From NCBI GenBank assembly GCA_030040815.1, contig JASHSZ010000177.1:1-6737 (forward strand): a stretch of DNA of 6,737 nt, given 5' to 3'. Shown in pieces: positions 1 through 6,320 of the stretch (position 1 is its first letter; the number at the start of each line of letters is the position of its first letter). The position numbers were made by a program, and so were the translations under genes. The notes beneath the pieces were generated by a model. That model was given only the letters and a program-made list of their open reading frames with translations, had not been told where the DNA came from and made no database searches. The stretch comes from Streptosporangiaceae bacterium. GTDB lineage: Bacteria; Actinomycetota; Actinomycetes; Streptosporangiales; Streptosporangiaceae.

Positions 1-335
1 GTGCCCTGCACCCAGAGTGCCTGGCCGGGCCCGACGGTGCCGCTGCCGATCGCCACCCTGGCGGTGCCGCGCACGACCGCGGCGCGCTCGCCGCTCGGCA
101 GCCTCCCGACCTGCTCGATCGTGGCGAGCGTGCCGACGGGGGAATAGTGGCCATCCGGCCGCGGAACCAGCAGCACCCGGGCTTCCGCGTCGTCGCCCGC
201 GGCCGCTGCCGCGAGCCGGGCGGCCTCGACCGCGGCCCGTGGCTCGGCAGACGACAGGTCGAGCGGCACGACCATGGTCGGCAGCACGACGGTGTCGTCG
301 AGCGGCAGGACCGGTAGGGAGAGGGTCTCTGGCAT
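1..335 (-). CDS. lon: ATP-dependent Lon protease (endopeptidase La), N-terminal part, cut by the window edge
   Basis: Lon is a cytoplasmic AAA+ serine protease that degrades misfolded and regulatory proteins. Only about 111 residues are visible, all within the N-terminal substrate-binding (LON) domain. The start MPETLSLPVLPLDDTVVLP and the following MVVPLDL match the hallmark opening of actinobacterial Lon proteins. Later segments (VLLVPRPDG, residues 54-62; IEQVGRLPSGE, 73-83; AAVVRGTARV, 85-94) also fit the family. The AAA+ module and the Ser-Lys protease domain would lie beyond position 1 and cannot be checked. The ATG at 335 is preferred because family members start just before this motif and a GAGGAA ribosome-binding sequence lies 12 bases upstream. 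An in-frame ATG at 368 would add 11 residues (MAETSEEVSSV) but has no clear Shine-Dalgarno sequence. The family call is by recognition, without a search. Confidence 0.9.
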   Translation of the reverse strand, partial: MPETLSLPVLPLDDTVVLPTMVVPLDLSSAEPRAAVEAARLAAAAAGDDAEARVLLVPRPDGHYSPVGTLATIEQVGRLPSGERAAVVRGTARVAIGSGTVGPGQALWVQG

Positions 336-386
336 GACAGAGCTCACTTCCTCAGAGGTTTCAGCCATGAGGCTTACGTCATTACG

Positions 387-392
387 ACACTA
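387..392 (-). promoter_or_regulatory. Candidate -10 element of the lon promoter
   Basis: On the minus strand these bases read TAGTGT, which fits the actinobacterial TAnnnT -10 pattern. They lie in the most AT-rich stretch of the window (about 375-425), which includes an A6 tract at 409-414 on the minus strand. Transcription would begin near 380, leaving about 45 bases before the preferred lon ATG, enough to carry the GAGGAA ribosome binding site. No canonical -35 hexamer is present at the expected spacing, so the assignment is tentative. Confidence 0.35.
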
Positions 393-433
393 CAAGCAAA
401 GTTGGAAGTTTTTTGTTCCGTACCTCTGAGAGT

Positions 434-450
434 GTTCGCAGTGAGCAGAC
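434..450. promoter_or_regulatory. Imperfect ClgR-box-like site upstream of lon
   Basis: The bases read GTTCGC, five bases, then GCAGAC. From memory, the ClgR operator of Streptomyces is GTTCGC-N5-GCG (fuller form GTTCGC-N5-GCGAAC), and ClgR is a known activator of clp genes and lon in that genus. The left half here is perfect and the right half has two mismatches. The site lies about 40 bases upstream of the candidate lon -10 element, a plausible position for an activator. It is also close to the 3' end of the PIG-L gene at 475. The role is inferred. Confidence 0.35.
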
Positions 451-474
451 GACGCGCTGGCCTGGTGGGCCGCC

Positions 475-1179
475 CTAGCCCATCGGGTAGTGTCGCAGCG
501 CCACGGCGTAGTCGCAGCCAGCGCCCATCCCGATATATCCGGCTATGTTGCGGAGAAACTCATCCGGATCGAAGTCATGCCCGAGCCCGTCGAGATAGGC
601 CTGGTGTTCTCGGAGGGATGCGATCCCCGCGTCGATGGTATCCGTGACGTCTACGAAATCAGTTGGATTGCCGGTTGTGACCACATACGCGTCCTTGATT
701 GGGGAACGGGGCAGCGCTAGGTCGTGAAAGACCCACTCGTTGGCGGCGTCACGGCAGGCATCGAGGACCGCCAGGCCGACCGCGCGGTGATCGGCGTGAT
801 TGACCGGGCCGTCCTCACCCCAGGTCAGGTCGAAGCTCATCGTGATCACGACCTCCGGCTGCAGCTGCCGGAACGCTCTGGCCAGGTCGCGGCGCAGCGC
901 CAGGCCGTATTCGATCACGCCGTCCGGATGGCCGAGGAACCGCACGTCCGACACGCCCACGACAGCGGCGCTGCGCCGTTCTTCCGCTTCGCGCAGCGGG
1001 CCGACCTCGGCCGGGTCGCGGCCGGCGATCCCCGCCTCGCCGCTGCTGACGAGCACGTAGGAGACGTGCTTGCCCTGGCGCGTCCAGCGCGCCACCGCCG
1101 CCGCCGCGCCGTACTCCAGGTCGTCGGGGTGGGCGACGACCGCCACCGCGCTGGTCCAGTCCTCGGACATCGGTTTCAT
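475..1179 (-). CDS. PIG-L/LmbE-family zinc-dependent deacetylase
   Basis: A complete 234-residue predicted cytoplasmic enzyme of the PIG-L (LmbE-like) family, which removes N-acetyl groups from sugar conjugates. Visible signatures are AHPDDLEYG at residues 16-24 and the HADH motif at 128-131. By analogy with MshB, H17, D20 and H131 would bind zinc, D19 would be the catalytic base and H128 the assisting histidine, so the enzyme looks intact. Members in actinobacteria include MshB (mycothiol biosynthesis) and Mca (mycothiol conjugate amidase). Those are about 290-300 residues, so this shorter protein is probably another paralogue of unknown substrate. The ATG at 1179 has a GGAGAG sequence 12 bases upstream; an ATG three codons in (1170) is also possible. 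The gene runs in the same direction as lon but is separated from it by 139 bases containing a likely lon promoter, so co-transcription is not required. Confidence 0.85.
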   Translation of the reverse strand: MKPMSEDWTSAVAVVAHPDDLEYGAAAAVARWTRQGKHVSYVLVSSGEAGIAGRDPAEVGPLREAEERRSAAVVGVSDVRFLGHPDGVIEYGLALRRDLARAFRQLQPEVVITMSFDLTWGEDGPVNHADHRAVGLAVLDACRDAANEWVFHDLALPRSPIKDAYVVTTGNPTDFVDVTDTIDAGIASLREHQAYLDGLGHDFDPDEFLRNIAGYIGMGAGCDYAVALRHYPMG

Positions 1180-1399
1180 GCCATCCGCCTACTCTCCGAC
1201 GCGCGGCACTGCCCGGGTTTCGTCGCGCGCCGATGACGCCGCTGCCGGGCAGCCCACGGCGTGCCGTCGTCGGCTCGCCTGCCATTCAACCCGGTCCGCC
1301 CGTCGGCGGCCTAGCGGCGGGCTGCATGTCGCGGGTGATCCGCTCTCGTCCCGGCGGCCAGTTCGCGGGCGGGGAGGCAGGCTGGTCCGGCCGCCCCGC

Positions 1400-1405
1400 T
1401 AAGCT
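1400..1405 (+). promoter_or_regulatory. Possible -10 element of the hom promoter
   Basis: TAAGCT matches the TAnnnT -10 pattern and would start a transcript near 1412 with a leader of roughly 155 bases ahead of hom. No -35 hexamer is evident 16-19 bases upstream. It was picked mainly because it is one of the few AT-containing spots in a very GC-rich gap, so chance is a real alternative. Confidence 0.2.
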
Positions 1406-1435
1406 TTGGGCGACGCGAAGCCCGGCAGTCTGGAG

Positions 1436-1536
1436 GACAGCCGTCAGCTCACTGCTGTCGGCGGTTCTCGCAGGGGTCCCGAGGGGGGCTGCGTGCGGAG
1501 CGTCGTGACGCAGGAATCCGGTGCGCGCGCAACCGG
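1436..1536 (+). promoter_or_regulatory. Candidate structured leader of hom: three consecutive hairpins
   Basis: Three inverted repeats follow one another. GACAGC 1436-1441 pairs with GCTGTC 1454-1459. CTGCGT 1489-1494 pairs with ACGCAG 1508-1513. CCGGTGC 1518-1524 pairs with GCA 1529-1531 and CCGG 1533-1536, with A1532 bulged. They fall in the presumed 5' leader of hom, ending about 30 bases before the start codon. An attenuation or riboswitch-like role is possible but no known class was recognised, and short stems arise easily in DNA this GC-rich. Confidence 0.25.
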
Positions 1537-1567
1537 TGAGCAAGGCACAGCCGGGCGGGAATCAGTC

Positions 1568-2875
1568 ATGCGGGTCACCGAGGGACGTGCGCCGCTGAAG
1601 GTGGCGCTGCTGGGCTGCGGCAACGTCGGGTCGCAGGTGCTCCGGCTGCTGACCGAGCAGTCGGCCGACCTGAGAGCCCGCGCCGGAGCGCCGTTGGACG
1701 TCGTCGGCGTTGCCGTCCGGGACCCAGCCCGGCCGAGGGATGTTCCGGTCCGGGCGGACCTGCTGACAACGGACGGACTGTCGCTGGTCACCCGTCCGGA
1801 CGTGGACATCGTGATCGAGCTCATCGGCGGCATCGAGCCCGCGCGGACGCTCGTCCTGGCCGCGCTCAACGCAGGCAAGTCGGTGGTGACCGCCAACAAG
1901 GCTCTGGTCGCTGTCGACCGGGCCATGCTGCACAAGACCGCGAGCCAGGCCGGCGCAGACCTGTACTACGAGGCGGCGGTGGCGGGAGCCATTCCGCTGC
2001 TGCGCCCCCTGCGCGAGTCCCTGGCCGGGGACGCGGTCAGGCGGGTCCTCGGGATCGTGAACGGCACCACGAACTTCATCCTCGACCGGATGGACAGCTC
2101 CGGCGAGGACTTCAGCGCTGCGCTCGCCGAGGCGCAGGCCCTCGGCTACGCCGAAGCCGACCCGACCGCCGACGTGGCGGGTTTCGATGCCGCTGCCAAG
2201 GCGGCCATCTTGGCCAGCATCGCCTTCCACACCGATGTCACTGCCGACGACGTGTACTGCGAGGGCATCCTGTCGGTGACGAGCGCCGACATCGCCAGCG
2301 CCCGATCGCTCGGCTGCGTCGTCAAGTTGCTGGCGATCTGCGAGCGGGCCAACGGCGGCATCTCGGCGCGGGTGCACCCGGCGATGATCCCCCGCACGCA
2401 CCCGCTCGCGGCGGTGCGCGAGGCTTACAACGCCGTGTTCGTGGAGGCTGAGTCGGCGGGGCGCCTGATGTTCTACGGTGCCGGGGCGGGCGGGCAACCA
2501 ACCGCGAGCGCGGTACTCGGCGACACGGTGGCCGTCGCCAGGAACCTGCTCGCCGGGCTGCGCGGGCCCGACACCGCCAGCTACGCCCAGCTGCCGCTGA
2601 TCCCCATCGGTGACGCCCGCACCAGCTACTACGTGCAACTCGACGTTGTCGACCGGCCCGGCGTGCTGGCACCGGTGGCCGACGCCTTCGCTCAGCAGGG
2701 CGTGTCGATCAAGGCGGTCCGCCAGGATGGCCGCGGCGAGGACGCGAACCTGATCATCATGACGCACGCCGCCAGGGAGGCGGCACTCGCCAAGACCGTG
2801 GCCGCCCTCGGTGCCATGGAGGCTGTGCGCAACGTCGACAGCGTGATGCGGGTCGAGGGCCTGGAGGGCGAGTGA
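1568..2875 (+). CDS. hom: Homoserine dehydrogenase (EC 1.1.1.3) with C-terminal ACT domain
   Basis: This cytoplasmic enzyme reduces aspartate 4-semialdehyde to homoserine with NAD(P)H, the branch point to threonine, isoleucine and methionine. The 435-residue length is usual. The N-terminal Rossmann fold shows GCGNVG at 16-21, and ANK with K111 is the proposed catalytic lysine. The family signature VLGIVNGTTNFILD covers 160-173. E196, D202, D207 and K211 have the same spacing as yeast Hom6 E208, D214, D219 and K223, so the active site looks intact. Residues 353-430 form an ACT domain (SYYVQLDVVDRPGVL opening), typical of enzymes feedback-inhibited by threonine. The ATG at 1568 is chosen because homologues begin just before the KVALLGCG strand and GGGA lies 7 bases upstream. 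An in-frame GTG at 1505, with GGAG nearby, would add 21 residues and is less likely. It is the first gene of hom-thrC-thrB. Confidence 0.96.
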   Translation: MRVTEGRAPLKVALLGCGNVGSQVLRLLTEQSADLRARAGAPLDVVGVAVRDPARPRDVPVRADLLTTDGLSLVTRPDVDIVIELIGGIEPARTLVLAALNAGKSVVTANKALVAVDRAMLHKTASQAGADLYYEAAVAGAIPLLRPLRESLAGDAVRRVLGIVNGTTNFILDRMDSSGEDFSAALAEAQALGYAEADPTADVAGFDAAAKAAILASIAFHTDVTADDVYCEGILSVTSADIASARSLGCVVKLLAICERANGGISARVHPAMIPRTHPLAAVREAYNAVFVEAESAGRLMFYGAGAGGQPTASAVLGDTVAVARNLLAGLRGPDTASYAQLPLIPIGDARTSYYVQLDVVDRPGVLAPVADAFAQQGVSIKAVRQDGRGEDANLIIMTHAAREAALAKTVAALGAMEAVRNVDSVMRVEGLEGE

Positions 2876-2882
2876 TGATCAG

Positions 2883-2918
2883 GCCGCCCGGCCGGCTGAT
2901 GCCGCCCAGCCGGGCGGC
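2883..2918 (+). repeat. Perfect 10-bp inverted repeat (hairpin) between hom and thrC
   Basis: GCCGCCCGGC at 2883-2892 is exactly complementary to GCCGGGCGGC at 2909-2918. Inside it, CGGC 2893-2896 pairs with GCCG 2901-2904 around a TGAT loop, extending the stem to 14 pairs with a CCCA bulge on the 3' side. It starts 7 bases after the hom stop and ends 7 bases before the thrC ribosome binding site. There is no T tract, so it need not be a terminator. It could be a partial terminator, a transcript-stability element or a translational control element that changes the Hom:ThrC ratio. Confidence 0.7.
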
Positions 2919-2925
2919 GGCGGAT

Positions 2926-2931
2926 AGGTGA
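2926..2931 (+). promoter_or_regulatory. Ribosome binding site that decides the thrC start
   Basis: AGGTGA matches the 3' part of the full Shine-Dalgarno AGGAGGTGA and lies 8 bases before the ATG at 2940. It overlaps the alternative GTG start at 2928, whose own upstream sequence is a poorer match. Confidence 0.5.
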
Positions 2932-2939
2932 GCGCGGCG

Positions 2940-4004
2940 ATGACCAGGCCGTCGCGCTGGCATGGTGTCGTCGCCGAGTACCGCTCCCGGCTGCCGGTGC
3001 CCCCGAACGTCCCGGTGGTGTCGCTCGGCGAGGGCGGCACGCCGCTACTCCCGGCGCGCGTGCTGTCCGAGCTGACCGGGTGCTCGGTGTACCTCAAGGT
3101 CGAGGGCGGCAACCCGACCGGGTCCTTCAAGGACCGGGGCATGACGGTCGCGGTCACGCTTGCCGCTGCCCGCGGCGCGCGGACGGTGATCTGTGCCTCC
3201 ACGGGCAACACCTCCGCGAGCGCCGCCGCGTACGCGGCCAGGGCCGGAATCGGCTGCGCGGTGCTAGTGCCCAAGGGCAGCATCGCGCTCGGCAAGCTGG
3301 CGCAGGCGCTGGCGCACGGTGCTCAGCTGCTGCAGGTGGACGGCAACTTCGACGACTGCCTGGAGCTCGTCCGTAAGCTGGCGGCAGACTACCCGGTGGC
3401 GCTGGTCAACTCGATCAACCCGGACCGGCTGCAGGGGCAGAAGACGGCCGCCTTCGAGATCGTCGACGTTCTCGGCGACGCGCCGGACGTGCACTGTCTG
3501 CCGGTCGGCAACGCCGGCAACATCGCCGCCTACTGGCTCGGGTATACCGAGTACCTAGCCGACGATCAGGCCACGAAGGCGCCGCGGATGCTGGGGTATC
3601 AGGCGGCGGGTGCAGCGCCTCTGGTCACGGGCCAGCCGGTACCCAACCCAGTCACCGTGGCCACCGCGATCCGGATCGGCAGCCCGGCGTCCTGGCAGCT
3701 GGCCGTGGACGCCAGGGACTCTTCCGGCGGACTGATCGGGGCCGTGACCGACGAGCAGATCCTTGCCGCCTACCACCTGCTGGCCGAGCGGGAGGGCGTG
3801 TTTGGCGAGCCCGCGTCCGCGGCGGGCGTCGCCGGCCTGCTGCAGGCCTGCGCGACCGGGCAGGTCGCGCCGGGCTCGGTGGTCGTGTGCACGATCACCG
3901 GACATGGCCTCAAGGACCCTGACATCGCGGTGGCGGGCGCGCGGCCGCCGGCGACGATCAGCATCGACGTCGAGGCCGCGGCGACGGCACTGAAGCTGCG
4001 ATGA
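2940..4004 (+). CDS. thrC: Threonine synthase (EC 4.2.3.1)
   Basis: This PLP-dependent cytoplasmic enzyme converts O-phospho-L-homoserine to L-threonine and phosphate, the last step of the pathway. The protein is 354 residues from the ATG at 2940 and close to the short actinobacterial form. In that numbering [10 protein letters not shown] (58-67) carries the PLP lysine K64. [10 protein letters not shown] (87-96) is a conserved substrate and cofactor segment, and GNAGN (190-194) is the PLP phosphate loop. GQKTAAFEI (166-174) and TGHGLKDP (320-327) also match the family. The region between hom and this gene is 64 bases and contains a strong hairpin. A GTG at 2928 gives a 358-residue product and cannot be excluded. 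The ATG is preferred for its AGGTGA ribosome binding site. The stop overlaps the thrB start in ATGA, so the two are very likely translationally coupled. No damaged motif is seen. Confidence 0.96.
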   Translation: MTRPSRWHGVVAEYRSRLPVPPNVPVVSLGEGGTPLLPARVLSELTGCSVYLKVEGGNPTGSFKDRGMTVAVTLAAARGARTVICASTGNTSASAAAYAARAGIGCAVLVPKGSIALGKLAQALAHGAQLLQVDGNFDDCLELVRKLAADYPVALVNSINPDRLQGQKTAAFEIVDVLGDAPDVHCLPVGNAGNIAAYWLGYTEYLADDQATKAPRMLGYQAAGAAPLVTGQPVPNPVTVATAIRIGSPASWQLAVDARDSSGGLIGAVTDEQILAAYHLLAEREGVFGEPASAAGVAGLLQACATGQVAPGSVVVCTITGHGLKDPDIAVAGARPPATISIDVEAAATALKLR

Positions 4005-4942
4005 CCAGCTGGCCTGGTCAGCCTGTCACCGTCGTCGCCCCTGCAACCAGCGCGAACCTCGGGCCTGGCTTCGACTCGCTCGGGCTGGCCCTTAGCCTGC
4101 ACGACAGGGTCCAGGCGCGGGTCGCCGAGTCGGGCGTCGACGTACAGGCGACCGGCGTCAGCGCGGGCCAGCGCTGGCGTCCGGACCAGCACCTGGTCGT
4201 CCGCGCGATGCGCGCGGGATTCGAGGCGACCGGCGGGCAGCCGCCTGGAATCGCGATCAGATGCCGGAACGCGGTGCCCCAGGGCTTCGGCCTTGGCTCG
4301 TCGGCGGCGGCCATCGTCGCCGGGCTGCTCGCGGCCAGGGCGCTGGCAGCCGCCCGCGAGGCCGCGACCGATCCCGCAGGCATGCTGGCTGACTCGGACG
4401 TGCTGCGGCTGGCGTGCGAGATCGAGGGTCATCCCGACAACGTCGCGGCCTGCCAGGCAGGCGGGCTGACCATCGCCTTTGACACGGGGGCAGGACTAAG
4501 CGTGGTCCGGCTGACGCCGCTGGCCGGACTCGCCCCGGTGCTCTGCGTGCCCGCGGTGCCGGTCGCGACGAGCACCGCGCGCAGGGCGCTGCCGGATCAG
4601 GTACCGCACGCCGACGCCGCGGCCAACTCGACTCGGGCGGCTCTGCTGATCGTCGCGCTCACCAGCAGGCCCGACCTGCTGATGCCGGCTACCGAGGACT
4701 TCATCCATCAGCGCTACCGCGCCTCGACCATGCCGCGGACCGCGACGCTGGTGGCCACGCTGCGCGCGGCGGGCATCCCGGCCGTCGTGTCCGGCGCCGG
4801 GCCTTCCGTGCTGGCCTTCACGGTTGACGACCGGGCAGCCGATGCGGCAGAAGTGGCGCGGATCGCGGCGCAGGTCGGCGCGCCCTGGCGAGTGCTCCCG
4901 CTGCGAGTCGACGCCGAAGGGGCCCGCCTAGTCGGCGGCTGA
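4001..4942 (+). CDS. thrB: Homoserine kinase (EC 2.7.1.39), GHMP kinase family
   Basis: Transfers phosphate from ATP to homoserine, making the O-phosphohomoserine used by ThrC. The 313 residues cover the whole GHMP fold. Motif 1 is [16 protein letters not shown] (13-28), with N19 and D25 placed like the homoserine-binding residues of archaeal ThrB. Motif 2 is the phosphate loop [10 protein letters not shown] (95-104). CEIEGHPDN (139-147) contains the conserved glutamate E140 and H144, and motif 3 is [10 protein letters not shown] (264-273). The residues just before the loop read PQGF, whereas I recall PxARGLGSS-type sequences in many actinobacterial homologues; this looks like ordinary variation. 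Translation starts within the thrC stop (ATGA), and no separate promoter is apparent. It is the last gene of the cluster: 148 bases with a GC hairpin follow before the next gene. Confidence 0.96.
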   Translation: MTSWPGQPVTVVAPATSANLGPGFDSLGLALSLHDRVQARVAESGVDVQATGVSAGQRWRPDQHLVVRAMRAGFEATGGQPPGIAIRCRNAVPQGFGLGSSAAAIVAGLLAARALAAAREAATDPAGMLADSDVLRLACEIEGHPDNVAACQAGGLTIAFDTGAGLSVVRLTPLAGLAPVLCVPAVPVATSTARRALPDQVPHADAAANSTRAALLIVALTSRPDLLMPATEDFIHQRYRASTMPRTATLVATLRAAGIPAVVSGAGPSVLAFTVDDRAADAAEVARIAAQVGAPWRVLPLRVDAEGARLVGG

Positions 4943-4944
4943 CC

Positions 4945-4970
4945 GGGCGGCGCACTCCAGCGGGCCGCCC
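4945..4970 (+). terminator. Possible terminator hairpin after thrB
   Basis: GGGCGGC at 4945-4951 pairs perfectly with GCCGCCC at 4964-4970 around a 12-base loop, starting two bases after the thrB stop. No T run follows (next bases AGGGCGAATC), so it would have to act as a U-less GC hairpin or as a 3'-end stabiliser. Its position at the end of the threonine genes favours a termination or processing role. Confidence 0.45.
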
Positions 4971-5090
4971 AGGGCGAATCGGCCACGTCATGCCGAGATC
5001 CGGACAGCCAGCCGCCGAGTCGATCTGCTCCAGGCGCCCGCTCGCTAGCCTGATGAGGGCGGTGTCGGCGACATCCGGAAGGGGCCTTGC

Positions 5091-6320
5091 GTGCAGCCAC
5101 GCGAGCAGACGAGGGCTGTGACGACCACGCAGCGCGTTCCCCTCTCGGTGATCGCCCGGCAGTGGACCCGGATTGGTATCACGGGTTTTGGCGGCCCGCC
5201 CGCGCACATCGCGTTGCTGCGCCGGCTGTGCGTGCAGCGGAACGCCTGGCTGACCGAGGCCGAGTTCGAGGACGGGATCGCGGCGACGTCGCTGCTGCCC
5301 GGCCCGGCCTCGACCCAAATGGCTATCTTCTGTGGCTGGCGGCTAGCCGGTCCCCTGGGCGCGATCGTCGCCGGCGTCGGCTTCATTGTGCCGGGCCTCA
5401 TCATCATCCTGGGCCTGTCCGTGCTGTTCCTGCAGCACGCGCCGCCGACGTGGGTGACCGGCGCCGCGGACGGGGCCGGAGCGTCCGTGCCGGCGATCGC
5501 GGTCGCCGCGGCCGCCGGCCTCATGCCCGCAAGCTGGCGGCGAGCGGGCCGGGCGATCCCTGCGAGGGGTCGCTGGATCTGCTACCTGCTCGCGGGCGCC
5601 GTTGCGGCGAACGTGGCGGGCGAGTACCTGGTCGCGGTCCTGCTGGGGTGTGGCTTGCTCGAGTGGTGGATCAGCCGGCCGCCACGTGACCAGCGGCGGA
5701 CGGTGGCGCTGGCGCACCCCGGCGGCGGGGAGCGCCCGAGGGGACCGGCCGCCATGCTCATGCCGCTCGCGGCGAAAGCGATCGGGGTGGGCGGTCTCGG
5801 CTCGCTGGCGTGGGTCGCGTTCAAGGTCGGCGCGCTGTCCTTTGGGGGCGGCTTCGTCATCATCCCGCTGATGCAGCACGACGCCGTGCATACCTACCAC
5901 TGGATGACCACGGCGCAGTTCCTTAGCGCGGTGGCGCTGGGCCAGGTGACGCCCGGCCCCGTGGTGCTGACCGTAGGCGTGGTCGGCTACGCCGCGGCAG
6001 GCGTGGCGGGCTGCTTGCTCGCCGTGCTCGTGGCGTTCACGCCGTCGTTCGTCTTCGTCTTGGCGGGCGGCAGGCACTTTGACGCGTTCCGGCGCAGCCG
6101 GGCCGCTCAGGCTTTCCTGTCTGGCGCGGGCCCCGCCGCGATCGGCGCCATCGCCGGTGCCGCTGTCACGCTCGGGCTCGGGCTCACCCAGTTCTGGCAG
6201 GTCGTGGTGCTGATACTGGCGGCCGGCTGGCTGCTGGTGCTGCGACGCGGGGTAGTGCCCGCGATTCTCGGTGCCGCTGCGATCGGCGTCGTCGTCGCGC
6301 TCGCCGGAGGGCTGCGATAG
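5091..6320 (+). CDS. chrA: Chromate transporter, CHR family, two-domain form (ChrA-like)
   Basis: An integral membrane protein of 409 residues, the usual size of full-length ChrA, whose characterised members export chromate. It has the two homologous halves of the family. The first shows TGFGGPPAHIALLRRL (31-46) and LPGPASTQ (69-76). The second shows FKVGALSFGGGFVIIPLM (244-261) and QVTPGPVVLTVG (285-296). Hydrophobic spans are visible at roughly 87-114, 134-146, 164-192, 279-327 and 345-404. A more polar linker of about 30 residues, rich in Arg, Pro and Gly (195-222), separates the halves. The GTG start at 5091 is supported by GGAAGGGG six bases upstream; a GTG at 5118 is an alternative. It follows thrB in the same direction after 148 bases with a possible terminator. 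A role in chromate resistance is inferred, since many CHR proteins are uncharacterised and may carry other oxyanions. No chrB-like regulator is in the window. Confidence 0.9.
   Translation: MQPREQTRAVTTTQRVPLSVIARQWTRIGITGFGGPPAHIALLRRLCVQRNAWLTEAEFEDGIAATSLLPGPASTQMAIFCGWRLAGPLGAIVAGVGFIVPGLIIILGLSVLFLQHAPPTWVTGAADGAGASVPAIAVAAAAGLMPASWRRAGRAIPARGRWICYLLAGAVAANVAGEYLVAVLLGCGLLEWWISRPPRDQRRTVALAHPGGGERPRGPAAMLMPLAAKAIGVGGLGSLAWVAFKVGALSFGGGFVIIPLMQHDAVHTYHWMTTAQFLSAVALGQVTPGPVVLTVGVVGYAAAGVAGCLLAVLVAFTPSFVFVLAGGRHFDAFRRSRAAQAFLSGAGPAAIGAIAGAAVTLGLGLTQFWQVVVLILAAGWLLVLRRGVVPAILGAAAIGVVVALAGGLR

Larger units (their letters stand above)
1180..1567. other. Intergenic region between the divergent PIG-L and hom genes, with candidate hom leader
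   Basis: This gap of 388 bases should hold the divergent promoters of the deacetylase (leftward) and hom (rightward). No convincing gene was found. The reading frame of hom stays open upstream to about 1406, but that stretch resembles no homoserine dehydrogenase N-terminus. One 8-bp inverted repeat lies at 1209-1216/1245-1252. Bases 1400-1405 read TAAGCT, a possible TAnnnT -10 element for hom, without a recognisable -35. Downstream of it are several short hairpins, listed separately. Confidence 0.6.

Noticed and set aside
17..337. Open frame on the plus strand opposite lon
   Set aside because: It is an Arg/Pro/Ala-rich shadow of the minus-strand lon frame, typical of GC-rich antisense frames.
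380..419. GGAAC (minus strand, 415-419) as an ECF/stress sigma -35 for lon
   Set aside because: No CGT or GTT -10 element occurs at the required 16-19 base spacing; the nearest CGTA is 28 bases away.
1470..1567. Resemblance to a cobalamin riboswitch (GGTCCC, then GGAATCCGGTG and a CCGG stem)
   Set aside because: The conserved B12-box core around GCCACTG is absent, and hom is not a usual target. The match is limited to short GC-rich words.
1406..1567. N-terminal extension of hom (frame open upstream for 54 codons)
   Set aside because: The extension does not resemble any homoserine dehydrogenase. Homologues begin just before the Rossmann strand, which fits the ATG at 1568.
1562..2767. Long 401-codon open frame on the minus strand opposite hom
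   Set aside because: Its composition (His/Gln/Arg/Gly-rich, low hydrophobic order) is that of an antisense shadow. The plus strand has every homoserine dehydrogenase motif.
4998..5079. ATCCGGA repeated at 4998-5004 and 5073-5079 upstream of chrA as a possible operator
   Set aside because: There are only seven bases, 75 apart, in GC-rich DNA, and the second copy overlaps the chrA ribosome binding site. Chance is the simpler explanation.
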